Shown: piece by piece, positions 10,350-21,610 of the stretch
Position numbering within the stretch: the stretch's first letter is position 1
How the letters are laid out: the number at the start of each line of letters is the position of its first letter
Assembly (NCBI RefSeq): GCF_042648965.1
Contig: NZ_JBHRYJ010000007.1
Coordinates: forward strand, 134,821-198,820
Direction: 5' to 3'
DNA from: Ferrovibrio xuzhouensis
GTDB taxonomy: Bacteria; Pseudomonadota; Alphaproteobacteria; Ferrovibrionales; Ferrovibrionaceae
DNA length: 64,000 nucleotides
The notes under the pieces: model-generated
The model's input: the letters and a program-made list of their open reading frames with translations, nothing else
The model's database searches: none
Told to the model about the DNA's origin: nothing
Position numbers and translations under genes: made by a program

Positions 10350-11179
10350 ACGATACTATGTTCGACATGGATGCGGTGCGGCTGCTGATCGAGGAAGCCG
10401 CCCGCGGCGTGATCATGCCGCGCTTCCGGCAACTCGGCGGCCATGAGATCGACGAGAAGGCCGGCCCGCACGACATGGTCACCATCGCCGACCGCGAGTC
10501 CGAGGCCTTCCTTACCCCGCGCCTGGAGGCCCTGATTGCCGGCTCCACCGTGGTCGGCGAGGAGGCGGTCAGTGCCGACGAGAGCATCATGGAGGCCCTG
10601 CGCCGGCCCGGCACCTGCTGGCTGATCGACCCGGTCGACGGCACCGCCAATTTTGCCGTCGGCAATGCGCTGTTCGCCGTGATGGTGGCGCTGGTGCAGG
10701 ATGGCGACGCGGTGGCCGGCTGGATCCACGATCCGGTGCGCAATATCACCGCGATGGCGCACAAGGGCGACGGCGCCTGGCAGCGCGAGGCGGATGGTAC
10801 CTTGCGCCGGCTGACAGCGCCGAAGCCGCCGTCGCTGGCGCATCTGTCGGGTGCGCCGAACATGCGCTACGGCGACCGCGATTTCGCCGCCCGCATCGCC
10901 CATCGCCTCGACCGCACCGCCGGGGTGATGATGCTGCGCTGCGCCGGGCAGGAATATCTCGCCATGGCCGACGGCCAGATCCATTACGCGGTCTATAACC
11001 GCGCCATGCCGTGGGATCATGCGGCCGGCAGCCTGCTGATTTCCGAGGCCGGCGGCATCGCCCGCCGGCTCGACGGCAGCCCATACCGCGCCGCCGACAA
11101 GCCGTTCAGCAGCCCGCTCGTCGTGGCCTGCGGCGAGGACCAGTGGAATTGGCTGAAATCCGGTATTTTTGACCCCTGA
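10346..11179 (+). CDS. Inositol monophosphatase family protein
   Basis: 277 residues. Metal-dependent phosphatase of the IMPase/FBPase superfamily; likely substrates are inositol phosphate, histidinol phosphate (HisN type) or 3',5'-nucleotide phosphates (CysQ type), and the sequence alone does not decide. Seen: GEEAV, the metal-binding DPVDGTANF, and the C-terminal WDHAAGSLLISEAGG motif. GTG at 10346 overlaps the hflX stop (GTGA) and has AGGAAGG about 10 nt upstream, so it is preferred over the ATG at 10358. Coupled to hflX. Confidence 0.88.
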   Translation: MNDTMFDMDAVRLLIEEAARGVIMPRFRQLGGHEIDEKAGPHDMVTIADRESEAFLTPRLEALIAGSTVVGEEAVSADESIMEALRRPGTCWLIDPVDGTANFAVGNALFAVMVALVQDGDAVAGWIHDPVRNITAMAHKGDGAWQREADGTLRRLTAPKPPSLAHLSGAPNMRYGDRDFAARIAHRLDRTAGVMMLRCAGQEYLAMADGQIHYAVYNRAMPWDHAAGSLLISEAGGIARRLDGSPYRAADKPFSSPLVVACGEDQWNWLKSGIFDP

Positions 11180-11321
11180 AATAGGGGGGTGAGACGGGGC
11201 TGGCAACGTTGCTCCGGCACCCCTCAGCGTGGTAATTTCCGGGGCCTGATTCCATGGCCCTTGCGGGGCTGTTCGGGCGTCTGATTCTACCCGTCAAAAA
11301 CAGCATCCGGACCCCCGTTTC

Positions 11322-14086
<2,765 letters not shown>

Positions 14087-14087
<1 letters not shown>

Positions 14088-14611
14088 TGACCAGGCAGCG
14101 GATCGGTTTGTACCCGGGCACTTTCGATCCGGTTACCAAAGGTCACTATGACATCATCAAGCGAGCGGGCAAGTTGGTCGACAAGCTGGTGGTCGGTGTC
14201 GCGGTCAATGCCGGCAAGGGTCCGCTGTTTTCCATGGAGGAGCGCGTCGAAATGGTGCGCGAGGAAATCGGCCCGCTGATGCCCGGCGCGACCGAGTTCG
14301 AGGTCAAGCCGTTCTCCAACCTGCTGATGCATTTCGCCATGGACATCGGCGCCGTCATGATCATTCGTGGCCTGCGCGCGGTGTCGGATTTTGAATACGA
14401 GTTCCAGATGGTCGGCATGAATGCCCGACTGAATTCCGATATCGAGACCGTCTTCCTGATGGCCTCCGACAATCACCAGTTCATCGCCTCGCGGCTGGTG
14501 AAGGAAATCGCCATGCTGGATGGCGACATCAATCCCTTCGTTTCGCCGCGGGTGGCCGAACGCCTGCGCGCCCGGGTCGCCGTGGTGAAGGCGCAGGGCG
14601 CCCAGGGTTGA
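14087..14611 (+). CDS. coaD: Phosphopantetheine adenylyltransferase
   Basis: 174-residue enzyme of coenzyme A synthesis, adenylating 4'-phosphopantetheine to dephospho-CoA. The nucleotidyl-transferase motif YPGTFDPVTKGHYDIIKRA (T/HxGH) is at residues 6-24, and the C-terminal SRLVKEIAMLDGDI region is conserved. The ATG overlaps the gyrA stop by one base (TAATG), so translation is coupled to gyrA. Confidence 0.97.
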
Positions 14612-14662
14612 TTCTTCCGGGCTGATCGTTTCTGGGCTGATCTTTCTGGTAAGGAGTTGCGC

Positions 14663-15220
14663 ATGAACCGCCGGCATTTTCTTGTTCTCGGCCTGCTGGC
14701 CTGTCTGTTGTTGCCGGGTCTGGCTCTATCGGCCCGGGCCCAGACCAGCGATCCGGAAAACACCCTGGTCATGGAGCTGACCTACGGCAAGGTGGTCATC
14801 GCCATGCGGCCCGATCTCGCGCCGAAGACGGTGGCCCGCATCAAGGAACTGGTGCGCAAGGGCTTCTATGACGGCATCGTCTTCCATCGGGTGATCCGCG
14901 GCTTCATGGCGCAGACCGGCGATCCGACCGGCACCGGCACCGGCGGCTCGGGCCAGAAACTGAAGGCCGAGTTCAGCAGCGCGCCGCATGTGCGCGGCAC
15001 CGTGTCGATGGCGCGTGCCCAGAGCATCGACAGTGCCGACAGCCAGTTCTTCATCTGCTTCGATGATGCTCCGTCCCTCAACGGCCAGTACACCGTCTGG
15101 GGCAACGTCATCAGCGGCATGGAATATGTCGACCGCATCAAGAAGGGTGCACCGGGCAGTGGCATTGTCACCGATCCCGACAAGATCATCCGCCTGCGCG
15201 TCGCCGCCGATATCAAGTAA
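14663..15220 (+). CDS. Exported cyclophilin-type peptidyl-prolyl isomerase
   Basis: 185-residue periplasmic PPIase. Signal peptide MNRRHFLVLGLLACLLLPG ending near ALSARA, then a compact bacterial cyclophilin domain with FHRVIRGFMAQTGDP, GGSGQKLKAEF and QYTVWG. ATG at 14663 is preferred to TTG at 14657 because AAGGAG at 14651-14656 is correctly spaced for it. A second, cytoplasmic copy follows 27 nt later; the two are clearly a tandem duplication differing by the signal peptide. Confidence 0.93.
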   Translation: MNRRHFLVLGLLACLLLPGLALSARAQTSDPENTLVMELTYGKVVIAMRPDLAPKTVARIKELVRKGFYDGIVFHRVIRGFMAQTGDPTGTGTGGSGQKLKAEFSSAPHVRGTVSMARAQSIDSADSQFFICFDDAPSLNGQYTVWGNVISGMEYVDRIKKGAPGSGIVTDPDKIIRLRVAADIK

Positions 15221-15247
15221 GCCGACATCAAGGAAAGGCAGGCCGCC

Positions 15248-15730
15248 ATGAGCGCCGATCTGGAAAATACCCTCTATCTCGAACTCAAAGACGGCCGCGT
15301 CACCATCGCGCTGCGCCCCGACCTGGCGCCGAACCATGTCGCCCGCATCAAGGAACTGGTGCGCGACGGTTTCTATGACGGCCTGAAATTCCACCGGGTG
15401 ATCGAGGGCTTCATGGCCCAGACCGGCGATCCGCGCGGCGATGGCACCGGCGGTTCGGGCCAGAAGCTGGACGCCGAATTCAACGACGAGCCGCATGTGC
15501 GCGGCACCTGCTCGATGGCGCGCGCCCAGAATCCGAACAGCGCCGACAGCCAGTTCTTCATCTGCTTCGACGATGCCCGCTTCCTCGACGGCCAGTATAC
15601 CGTCTGGGGCGCGGTGACCGAGGGCATGGAGCATGTCGACGCCATCAAGCGCGGCAGCCAGTCTCAGAACGGCACCGTGAAGGATCCTGACAAGATTGTT
15701 TCGATCCGCGTTGCCGCCGACGCCGACTGA
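15248..15730 (+). CDS. ppiB: Cytoplasmic cyclophilin-type peptidyl-prolyl isomerase
   Basis: 160-residue cyclophilin without signal peptide, catalysing prolyl cis-trans isomerisation. Motifs FHRVIEGFMAQTGDPRGDGTG, SMARAQNPNSADSQFFICF and GQYTVWGAV are complete. It is strongly similar to the exported copy just upstream. A 14-bp perfect palindrome (GCCCCGGCCGGGGC, 15747-15760) sits between this gene and queA, without a T-run. Confidence 0.94.
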   Translation: MSADLENTLYLELKDGRVTIALRPDLAPNHVARIKELVRDGFYDGLKFHRVIEGFMAQTGDPRGDGTGGSGQKLDAEFNDEPHVRGTCSMARAQNPNSADSQFFICFDDARFLDGQYTVWGAVTEGMEHVDAIKRGSQSQNGTVKDPDKIVSIRVAADAD

Positions 15731-15766
15731 ACAGGCCCCGCGCCCGGCCCCGGCCGGGGCTTCGCC

Positions 15767-16825
15767 ATGCTGGTCAGCGACTTCGACTTTCCCCTCCCGC
15801 CGGACCTGATTGCCGAGCGGCCCGCCGTGCCGCGCGATTCCGCGCGGCTGCTGCACTATCGTGCCGGCGAGGGGATCGACCCGAAAACCTGGGTGGTGCG
15901 CGACCTGCCTTTGCTGCTGCGGCCCGACGATATCCTGGTGTTCAACGACACCAGGGTGATCCCGGCGCGGCTGTTCGGCCGCCGCGACCGCGGGCCCTCG
16001 GAGGTGAAGGTCGAGGCCCTGTTGCTGCGGCCCGTCGGCGGCCGCCAGTGGCAGGCGATGCTGCGGCCCGCCCGCCGGCTCAAGCCCGGCGATGCGATCA
16101 CCTTCGACGGCGGCATCCGGGCCGAAATGGTCGAGCGCAATGGCGACCAGTTGGTCCTGCAGTTCGACCGTGACGACGCCGGGCTGCTGGTGGCGCTGGA
16201 ACAGGTCGGCGCCATGCCGCTGCCGCCCTATATCACGGCACAGCGCGCGGCGGACGAGCGCGACCGCAGCGATTACCAGACCATGTTCGCCGAGAAGCTC
16301 GGTGCCATCGCGGCGCCGACCGCCGGCCTGCATTTCACGCCGGACCTGACCGAGAAGCTGAAGGAGATCGGTGTCCGTTTCGCCCGCGTCACGCTCCATG
16401 TCGGCGCCGGCACCTTCCTGCCGGTCAAGGTCGACCGGGTCGAGGACCACCAGATGCATGCCGAATGGGGCGAGGTGAGTGCCGCCACCGTCGAGGCGGT
16501 GCAGGCGGCCCGTGCCGCCGGCGGCCGGGTGATTGCCATCGGCACCACCTCGTTGCGCCTGCTGGAAAGCGCGGCGCGACAGACCGGTGAGTTGCGGCCG
16601 TTTACCGGCGAGACCGACATCTTCATCACCCCGGGCTTCGACTTTCGCGTCGCCGACGGCCTGCTGACCAATTTCCACCTGCCGAAATCGACCCTGGTGA
16701 TGCTGGTGGCAGCCTTTGTCGGCATCGCGGGCCAGCGGGCGATCTACCGCCACGCCGTGGACAACGGCTTCCGTTTCTACTCCTATGGCGATACAAGCCT
16801 GCTATTCCGCCAACCCCGCCGGTAA
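15767..16825 (+). CDS. queA: S-adenosylmethionine:tRNA ribosyltransferase-isomerase
   Basis: 352-residue enzyme that converts preQ1 at tRNA position 34 to epoxyqueuosine using the ribosyl part of SAM. Characteristic blocks: DFDFPLPPDLIAERP at the N-terminus, FNDTRVIPARLFG, APTAGLHFT and TNFHLPKSTLVMLV near the C-terminus. Directly upstream of tgt (1 nt gap), so the two queuosine steps are encoded together. No clear Shine-Dalgarno is seen; a GC palindrome ends 6 nt before the ATG. Confidence 0.97.
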   Translation: MLVSDFDFPLPPDLIAERPAVPRDSARLLHYRAGEGIDPKTWVVRDLPLLLRPDDILVFNDTRVIPARLFGRRDRGPSEVKVEALLLRPVGGRQWQAMLRPARRLKPGDAITFDGGIRAEMVERNGDQLVLQFDRDDAGLLVALEQVGAMPLPPYITAQRAADERDRSDYQTMFAEKLGAIAAPTAGLHFTPDLTEKLKEIGVRFARVTLHVGAGTFLPVKVDRVEDHQMHAEWGEVSAATVEAVQAARAAGGRVIAIGTTSLRLLESAARQTGELRPFTGETDIFITPGFDFRVADGLLTNFHLPKSTLVMLVAAFVGIAGQRAIYRHAVDNGFRFYSYGDTSLLFRQPRR

Positions 16826-16826
16826 C

Positions 16827-17951
16827 ATGCCCTTCCGCTTTGACGTCAGCGCCCGTGACGGCGCCGCCCGCCAGGGCCGGCTGCAGACCGCCCATGGCCC
16901 CATCGAGACGCCGACCTTCATGCCGGTGGGTACCGCCGCGACCGTGAAGGCGATGACGCCTGAGGCCGTGCGCGAGACCGGGGCGCAGATCATCCTCGGC
17001 AACACCTATCACCTGATGCTGCGGCCGACCGCCGAACGCGTGGCGAAGCTTGGCGGCCTGCACAAATTCATGAACTGGCCGGGGCCGATCCTGACCGATT
17101 CCGGCGGCTTCCAGGTGATGTCGCTGGCCCAGCTCAACAAGGTCAGCGAGGACGGCGTCGCCTTCCAGTCGCATATCGACGGCGCCCGCTATGAACTCTC
17201 GCCCGAGCGCTCGATCGAGATCCAGCACCTGCTGGATGCCACCATCACCATGCAGCTCGACGAATGCGTCAAGCTGCCGGCCGACGAGACGCGCGTGGCC
17301 GAAGCGATGCGGCTCAGCTTACGCTGGGCCGAACGCTGCCGCGCTGCTTTCCGCCAACGCGATGGTTACGGCCTGTTCGGCATCGTGCAGGGCGGGACGA
17401 ATGCGGCCCTGCGCGAGGAATCCGCTAAGGGGCTGATCGGCACCGGCTTCGACGGCTATGCGGTCGGCGGTCTTGCGGTGGGCGAGACACAGGCAGAGAT
17501 GTTCGCCACCCTCAATGTGACCGTGCCGCATCTGCCGCAGGACCGGCCGCGCTATCTGATGGGTGTCGGCAAGCCATCGGACCTCGTCGGTGCCGTGCAG
17601 CGCGGCATCGACATGTTCGACTGCGTAATGCCGACGCGGTCGGGCCGTAACGGCCAGGCCTTCACCCGGCGCGGCACTGTCAACATCCGCAATGCCCGTC
17701 ATGCCGAGGACCCGCGGCCGCTGGACGCGCATTGCCGCTGCCCGGCCTGCAGCCAGTATAGCCGTGCCTATCTGCACCATCTGGTGCGGTCGGACGAAAT
17801 CCTCGGCGCCATGCTGATGACGGCGCATAACCTGACCTACTATCAGGACCTGATGATCGGCATGCGCACTGCCATCGGCGAGGGACGGCTGCAGGCTTTC
17901 GCCGCCGACTTCCATGCCGGTCAGGCACTGGGCGATATCGAGCCCTTGTGA
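16827..17951 (+). CDS. tgt: tRNA-guanine transglycosylase
   Basis: 374-residue enzyme exchanging guanine 34 for preQ1 in tRNAs with GUN anticodons. Start ATG at 16827, one base after the queA stop; the in-frame reading further upstream overlaps queA and is not used. Active-site blocks DSGGFQVMSL, GIVQGG and FDCVMPTRSGRNGQ (nucleophile Asp in FDC), and the zinc site CRCPACSQYSRAYLHH. Overlaps by one base with the small membrane peptide gene that follows (TGATG). Confidence 0.97.
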   Translation: MPFRFDVSARDGAARQGRLQTAHGPIETPTFMPVGTAATVKAMTPEAVRETGAQIILGNTYHLMLRPTAERVAKLGGLHKFMNWPGPILTDSGGFQVMSLAQLNKVSEDGVAFQSHIDGARYELSPERSIEIQHLLDATITMQLDECVKLPADETRVAEAMRLSLRWAERCRAAFRQRDGYGLFGIVQGGTNAALREESAKGLIGTGFDGYAVGGLAVGETQAEMFATLNVTVPHLPQDRPRYLMGVGKPSDLVGAVQRGIDMFDCVMPTRSGRNGQAFTRRGTVNIRNARHAEDPRPLDAHCRCPACSQYSRAYLHHLVRSDEILGAMLMTAHNLTYYQDLMIGMRTAIGEGRLQAFAADFHAGQALGDIEPL

Positions 17952-18061
17952 TGCTGCGGGCGAAGCTCGGGCGGCACCTGCGCGTCTTCGGCATCGCCTT
18001 TGTCTTCGCCATGCTCGCCTATGGCCTGGTGCACCTGGTCTACTGGCTGCTGCACCGCTAA
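17951..18061 (+). CDS. 36-residue single-span membrane peptide after tgt
   Basis: Starts with ATG overlapping the tgt stop (TGATG) and ends with TAA at 18059-18061. The peptide has a basic N-terminus (MLRAKLGRHLR) followed by one hydrophobic segment of about 20 residues (from VFGIAFVFAML to VYWLL), so it would be a bitopic small membrane protein. Translational coupling to tgt makes expression plausible. No family recognised; its reality rests on position, membrane segment and coupling only. Confidence 0.5.
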   Translation: MLRAKLGRHLRVFGIAFVFAMLAYGLVHLVYWLLHR

Positions 18062-18072
18062 AGCAGCGGCGT

Positions 18073-18564
18073 TCAGCCCTCGTCCGGGTAGTACAGGATA
18101 TCCATGATCTGGCCGATGCGGTCGCCGCCGCCGACAGTCAGCGGCAGGCTGAGGCATTCGAAATGCACAAAGCTGCGGTCGAGATAGTACAGCGTGCCGG
18201 TCACCCGCAGCGGCCGCGGATCGGCGATCAGGCCGTTCAGGATCCGGCAGTAATCCTGATAGGCCTCCGGCGACATCACCGCGTCGAGCATCTGGCCGGT
18301 GACATCACGGCCGGAATACTCGGCCACCAGGGTACCGTAGAGCCGGAAACGGAAGCGATGCTGCGGCGGCGTGCCGACCACTTCGTAGATGATGATGCGG
18401 CTGAGATAATCGCGCAGCGAGAGAGGATCGAAATCGGCGCGGTCCGGCGCAATGCAATCTGCCCGCTTCTCGTGCCAGAGCGCGGTCAGGGATTTCAGCT
18501 CCGGACGCCCGAAATTCAGGCCGGGATCTGGCCGGAACCTGCTATCGACCAGAAGCCGGTTCAC
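18073..18564 (-). CDS. PAS-domain protein (PAS_5-like)
   Basis: 163 residues, a single PAS-like sensory domain of the type often found alone in alphaproteobacteria. Seen: an N-terminal block ending in LWHEKRADCIAPDRADFDP, then IIIYEVVGTPPQHRFRFRLYGT, DVTGQMLDAV and FECLSLPLTVGGG, typical of that family. No output domain. GTG at 18564 was chosen because AGAGGA lies 6 nt upstream; the longer frame to 18639 has no ribosome site. Convergent with tgt. Ligand and partner unknown. Confidence 0.75.
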   Translation of the reverse strand: MNRLLVDSRFRPDPGLNFGRPELKSLTALWHEKRADCIAPDRADFDPLSLRDYLSRIIIYEVVGTPPQHRFRFRLYGTLVAEYSGRDVTGQMLDAVMSPEAYQDYCRILNGLIADPRPLRVTGTLYYLDRSFVHFECLSLPLTVGGGDRIGQIMDILYYPDEG

Positions 18565-18646
18565 AGATATCCTCTGGGCACAGATTACATGAAAAAGCTG
18601 GGAAACAGGAGATTTTTCCGCACACGGCGGAAACGGCATCCGGCAG

Positions 18647-18722
18647 TGGTGAGCCCGCCGGGATTCGAACCCGGGACCTCTCGATTAAAAGTCGCTTGCT
18701 CTACCAGCTGAGCTACGGGCTC
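18647..18722 (-). tRNA. tRNA-Lys (anticodon TTT)
   Basis: 76 nt including encoded CCA. The acceptor arms GAGCCCG/CGGGCTC pair fully, the D arm AGCTCAGCTGGTAGAGC and T arm GGTTCGAATCC are canonical, and the anticodon loop CTTTTAA gives TTT. It lies next to the split TPR gene. Confidence 0.97.
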
Positions 18723-18882
18723 ACGAGGTCTGTCGGAAGGGGCCCCGAAAGGCGCCGCGACCATAGGTCGGCGGCCGGGTCCCGTCAACCGGCGCAGCCC
18801 TGCGAAATGCCGATGGGTCCGCGACCGATTCGTCGGAAATATCCAAGCCGTTCCGCAGCTTGCCGCTGCCGGTCGGGGCCGG

Positions 18883-19917
18883 TCAAGGGATGGGGCGATC
18901 CGGCGGCAGGCCGCGTTGCCACAGCCGCAGCATCACGCTGCCCAGTTCGATATAGGCATCGGCCGGCGGATGCTGCACCAGCCAGCCATAATCGAAATGA
19001 TGGACCCGCCCATCCCGGCGTTCGACGCTGGCGGCGATGGTCAGGCCCGGCAGGCTGCGGGTAAACAGCGGCACCAGCCGTGGCGCGCATTCGACGATCA
19101 GGTGGCCGCAGAGGCCGCGCAGGGTCGCCAGGTCACGGGCGAGCCGGATCTGGTCGCCGACGCCCTGCTCGGCGACCACCAGCAGCGTCTTGCCGGTCAG
19201 GTCTTCACCCTGCCAGCGCGGCAGGCTGAGAGAACGCGTCACCTGCAGCAGGGCATCGGGACGCAGGCGGTGTTCGTAATCCGCAAGGCCGGGATCCCAG
19301 ATGGACAGTGACAGCATGATCGTTGCCCGCGCCATGCGCACCGAGCGGTTGTCGGGATCAAGGGCGACGGCGCGGTCGAGCCACGCCCGGCTGCGGGCAT
19401 GGTCGCCGGTGCGGAAAGCCGCTTCGGCGGCGGCCACCAGGATATCCGGCCGGTCAGGCTGCCGGGCGAGGGCGGCCTGTAGTTCCGCGAGTGCGGCGGC
19501 ATGGCGGCCTGTCTTCAGCAGCAGGTCGCCGAACCGATAACGGGCCTGCGGATTATCCGGTTCCATGGTGGCCCAGGCGGCGGCAAGGCTGCCGGCGGCA
19601 TCGGTAAAGCCGGCGCCGGCCATGGCGGCCAGCCGGTCATCGCGGAAACCGGCATCCTGGTCCGCGGTGATCCGCAGCCCGGTTTCCGCCACCGACCAGG
19701 CTTTCGGCCAGTCGTTGCCATGGCGATACAGCGCCCCCAGGCTGCGCAGCACCGCGCGGTCAGCCGGCGCCAGGCGCCGCGCCGCCTCGAAGCGGCTGAC
19801 CGCCAGCGGCAGGTCGCCGGCCTGCAGCGCGGCGGCAGCGGCAGCGGCAAGGGCGTTTGCGGTCTGGAGATCGGTCTGTGGCATGGGGCCCGGCGAAAAG
19901 GTCTCTGGCGCCAGCAT
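18883..19917 (-). pseudogene. N-terminal half of a TPR/glycosyltransferase-like protein, inverted
   Basis: About 344 residues: four to five TPR repeats (LQAGDLPLAVSRFEAARRL, LLKTGRHAAALAELQAAL and following) and then the beginning of the GT-B-like domain usual for this family (VVAEQGVGDQIRLARDLATL, then LIVECAPRLVPLF). It stops abruptly after GLPPDRPIP, where homologous proteins continue. The missing C-terminal part is encoded next door on the opposite strand (19941-20507). Turning 18.88-19.94 kb around in place would join the halves in one direction. The frame is open to a TTG at 19941; ATG at 19917 is used and no good ribosome site is seen. Probably not functional alone unless the segment can flip. 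Confidence 0.7.
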
Positions 19918-19940
19918 CCTATGATGCCTAAACTCCTGCA

Positions 19941-20507
19941 ATGGTTTCCGGATTCCTGATTGCCGATGCTGGTGAAAGCGCCCGCCAGCGGTCCCGCCAC
20001 GATGTGCTGGCGGGAGGGCGGCCGCGCATCGGCGTCGCCTGGCGCAGCGGCAATGCTGATTATGGCTGGCACAAATCCCTCCGCCTGGCTGACCTGGCGC
20101 CGGTGCTGCGACAGCGGCCGGTTTTCTGGGTCGATCTGCAGTATGGCGACACCCGGACGGAGCGGACGGCTCTCGCTGCAGAGCATGGCGTGGATCTGTG
20201 GCATGACGATGCCGTCGATCCGCTCGCCGATCTCGACGCTGTGGCGGCGCAGATCGCGGCGCTCGACCTGGTCATTTCCGTCAGCAATACGGCGGTTCAT
20301 CTGGCCGGTGCGCTGGGGGTGCCGACCTGGCTGCTGCTGCCGCCGCCGGGATATGGCCTGCTCTGGTACTGGTCTGTCGATCGCCCGGACAGCCCGTTCT
20401 ATCCGGCTGTGCGCGGCTTCCGGCAGCAGGATGCCGCGGCCGGCTGGGGGGCGGTGGTTGCCGGGGTGGCCGAGGCGCTGGACGGCTGGCTTGCAGCCCG
20501 GGCATAG
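19941..20507 (+). pseudogene. C-terminal half of the split TPR/glycosyltransferase-like protein
   Basis: 188 residues matching the end of TPR-linked glycosyltransferase-like proteins: RIGVAWRSGNADYGWHKSLR, DLQYGDTRTERTAL, DLVISVSNTAVHLAGALG, VPTWLLLPPPGYGLLWYW. A stop codon (TAA at 19929-19931) closes the frame immediately upstream and there is no ribosome site before the ATG at 19941, so this looks like the orphaned 3' end of a gene whose 5' part now lies inverted on the other strand. The neighbouring inverted repeat CCAGCATC/GATGCTGG (19911-19918 and 19965-19972) spans the breakpoint. Confidence 0.7.
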
Positions 20508-20603
20508 CCGCCATGCCGTCCGGTAACCGAATTACAACCATCCCGGGCCTATTGTTTTCTTCGCAGTCGCGGGATAATGCGCCGGTCCCGGAGGATGATG
20601 ACG

Positions 20604-20792
20604 ATGCCTGTATTCTACGTTGAAGGCGGGATTTTTAACGATCTGGCCGACCCGGCGCCCATCGCCGGTACTGAGGAACGCTATGGCCCCTTCAAGACCG
20701 AGAAGGAAGCCGACCAGATCTGGCGTGCCCGCATGGCCGACAAGATCGACATCTGCAATCACCGTCTGCGGGTGATTCCGCGCGACGCCTGA
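20604..20792 (+). CDS. DUF4170 family small protein
   Basis: 62 residues of a short family largely restricted to alphaproteobacteria: VFYVEGGIFNDL at the start, TEERYGPFKTEKEADQIWRAR in the middle. Cytoplasmic, function unknown. ATG 20604 is preferred over the frame start at 20577 because GGAGG at 20590-20594 is 9 nt upstream. Followed by a good hairpin with a T-run. Confidence 0.85.
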   Translation: MPVFYVEGGIFNDLADPAPIAGTEERYGPFKTEKEADQIWRARMADKIDICNHRLRVIPRDA

Positions 20793-20794
20793 CC

Positions 20795-20825
20795 GGCCGG
20801 CTGCTCGCGGGGCGGCCGGCCTTTT
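20795..20825 (+). terminator. Intrinsic terminator after the DUF4170 gene
   Basis: Perfect 7-bp stem GGCCGGC/GCCGGCC with a 13-nt loop, followed directly by TTTT, 3 nt after the stop codon. The best intrinsic-terminator candidate in this part of the window. Confidence 0.65.
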
Positions 20826-20915
20826 GCATTGCCTGTTGCTAAGCGGTTTGCCTGCCACGATGATTTACCGGCAGGGCTGCCGATTCGGTCGGCAGGCGAC
20901 ACAAGGAGGCCGGCA

Positions 20916-21575
20916 ATGGACCCCTACGCGGCGGGACGGCTGATCGCCAACCGCGGCGACCTGAAGCGCAAGGCGGTGAATTTCAGGCAAGGACAGGATG
21001 TCCGCCTCAATCCCGATCTGCGCGGCAGGATCGAGAAAGTCATGGTCGAGACGCAGGCCGATTTCGAGAAGGCCGCGGCGCAGGCGTTCGGCAATCTCAA
21101 GGATGCCTGGGGGTCTGCCGCGTTCAACACCATCGGCCGCGCGCGATATTATGAATGGATCAGCGACATCGCGCTCGAGCTGAAAGGGCAGGGCAGCCTG
21201 TTCGGCTATCCGCTGGTCACCCTGTATGCCGACAATCTGAAGAACCTGACGACCAACCTGACGCAGGCTTCGCCGCGGCTGCAGGCCATCATCGGTCTGA
21301 ACATCGATGCACTCGGCATCATCCTGCGCCGGCGCATCACCGGGCCGGGCAGCACGCTGGAGCGCCGGGTTGCCGAGGCGCTGCGCGAGGCTTATGTGAA
21401 AATGCGACTGCGCGCGCCATCGGAGATCGCCATCGAACACAGGGTGGCGACGGCCGTGCGGCAGCTCGACGGCGGCAAGCCGCCGGCATCGGCTGCGGCG
21501 CCCGGCCTCAAGAATACCGACCTCAAGAATACCGGCCGTCAGTGGCCGACCAATGTGCGCCGGCCGGCCGGCTGA
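20916..21575 (+). CDS. HPt-like protein lacking the phospho-accepting histidine
   Basis: 219 residues, cytoplasmic, mostly helical. Residues 80-105 read like the core of alphaproteobacterial HPt-like proteins: IALELKGQGSLFGYPL resembles the HxLKGxS...G signature, but Leu87 occupies the place of the phospho-accepting His. The C-terminal part is basic, then a Pro/Ala linker with a duplicated LKNTD/LKNTG unit encoded by a 15-bp tandem repeat. ATG 20916 has GGAGG 6 nt upstream; longer frames upstream lack this. The HPt relation is an inference from one motif. Confidence 0.5.
   Translation: MDPYAAGRLIANRGDLKRKAVNFRQGQDVRLNPDLRGRIEKVMVETQADFEKAAAQAFGNLKDAWGSAAFNTIGRARYYEWISDIALELKGQGSLFGYPLVTLYADNLKNLTTNLTQASPRLQAIIGLNIDALGIILRRRITGPGSTLERRVAEALREAYVKMRLRAPSEIAIEHRVATAVRQLDGGKPPASAAAPGLKNTDLKNTGRQWPTNVRRPAG
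21507..21536 (+). repeat. 15-bp tandem duplication inside the HPt-like gene
   Basis: Two copies of CTCAAGAATACCGAC/CTCAAGAATACCGGC (14 of 15 identical) that add LKNTD-LKNTG near the C-terminus. Looks like a recent slippage duplication. Confidence 0.8.
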
Positions 21576-21610
21576 TCCGGCCGCCGCCGATTTTGCGCCA
21601 GGATTTGCCC

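Noticed and set aside
15747..15760. 14-bp palindrome before queA as a terminator or operator
   Set aside because: Simple GCCCCGG/CCGGGGC composition in GC-rich DNA and no T-run; kept only as a remark in the ppiB entry.
17914..18711. 265-residue plus-strand frame over the PAS gene and tRNA-Lys
   Set aside because: It overlaps tgt, the PAS protein on the other strand and the tRNA; no recognisable domain.
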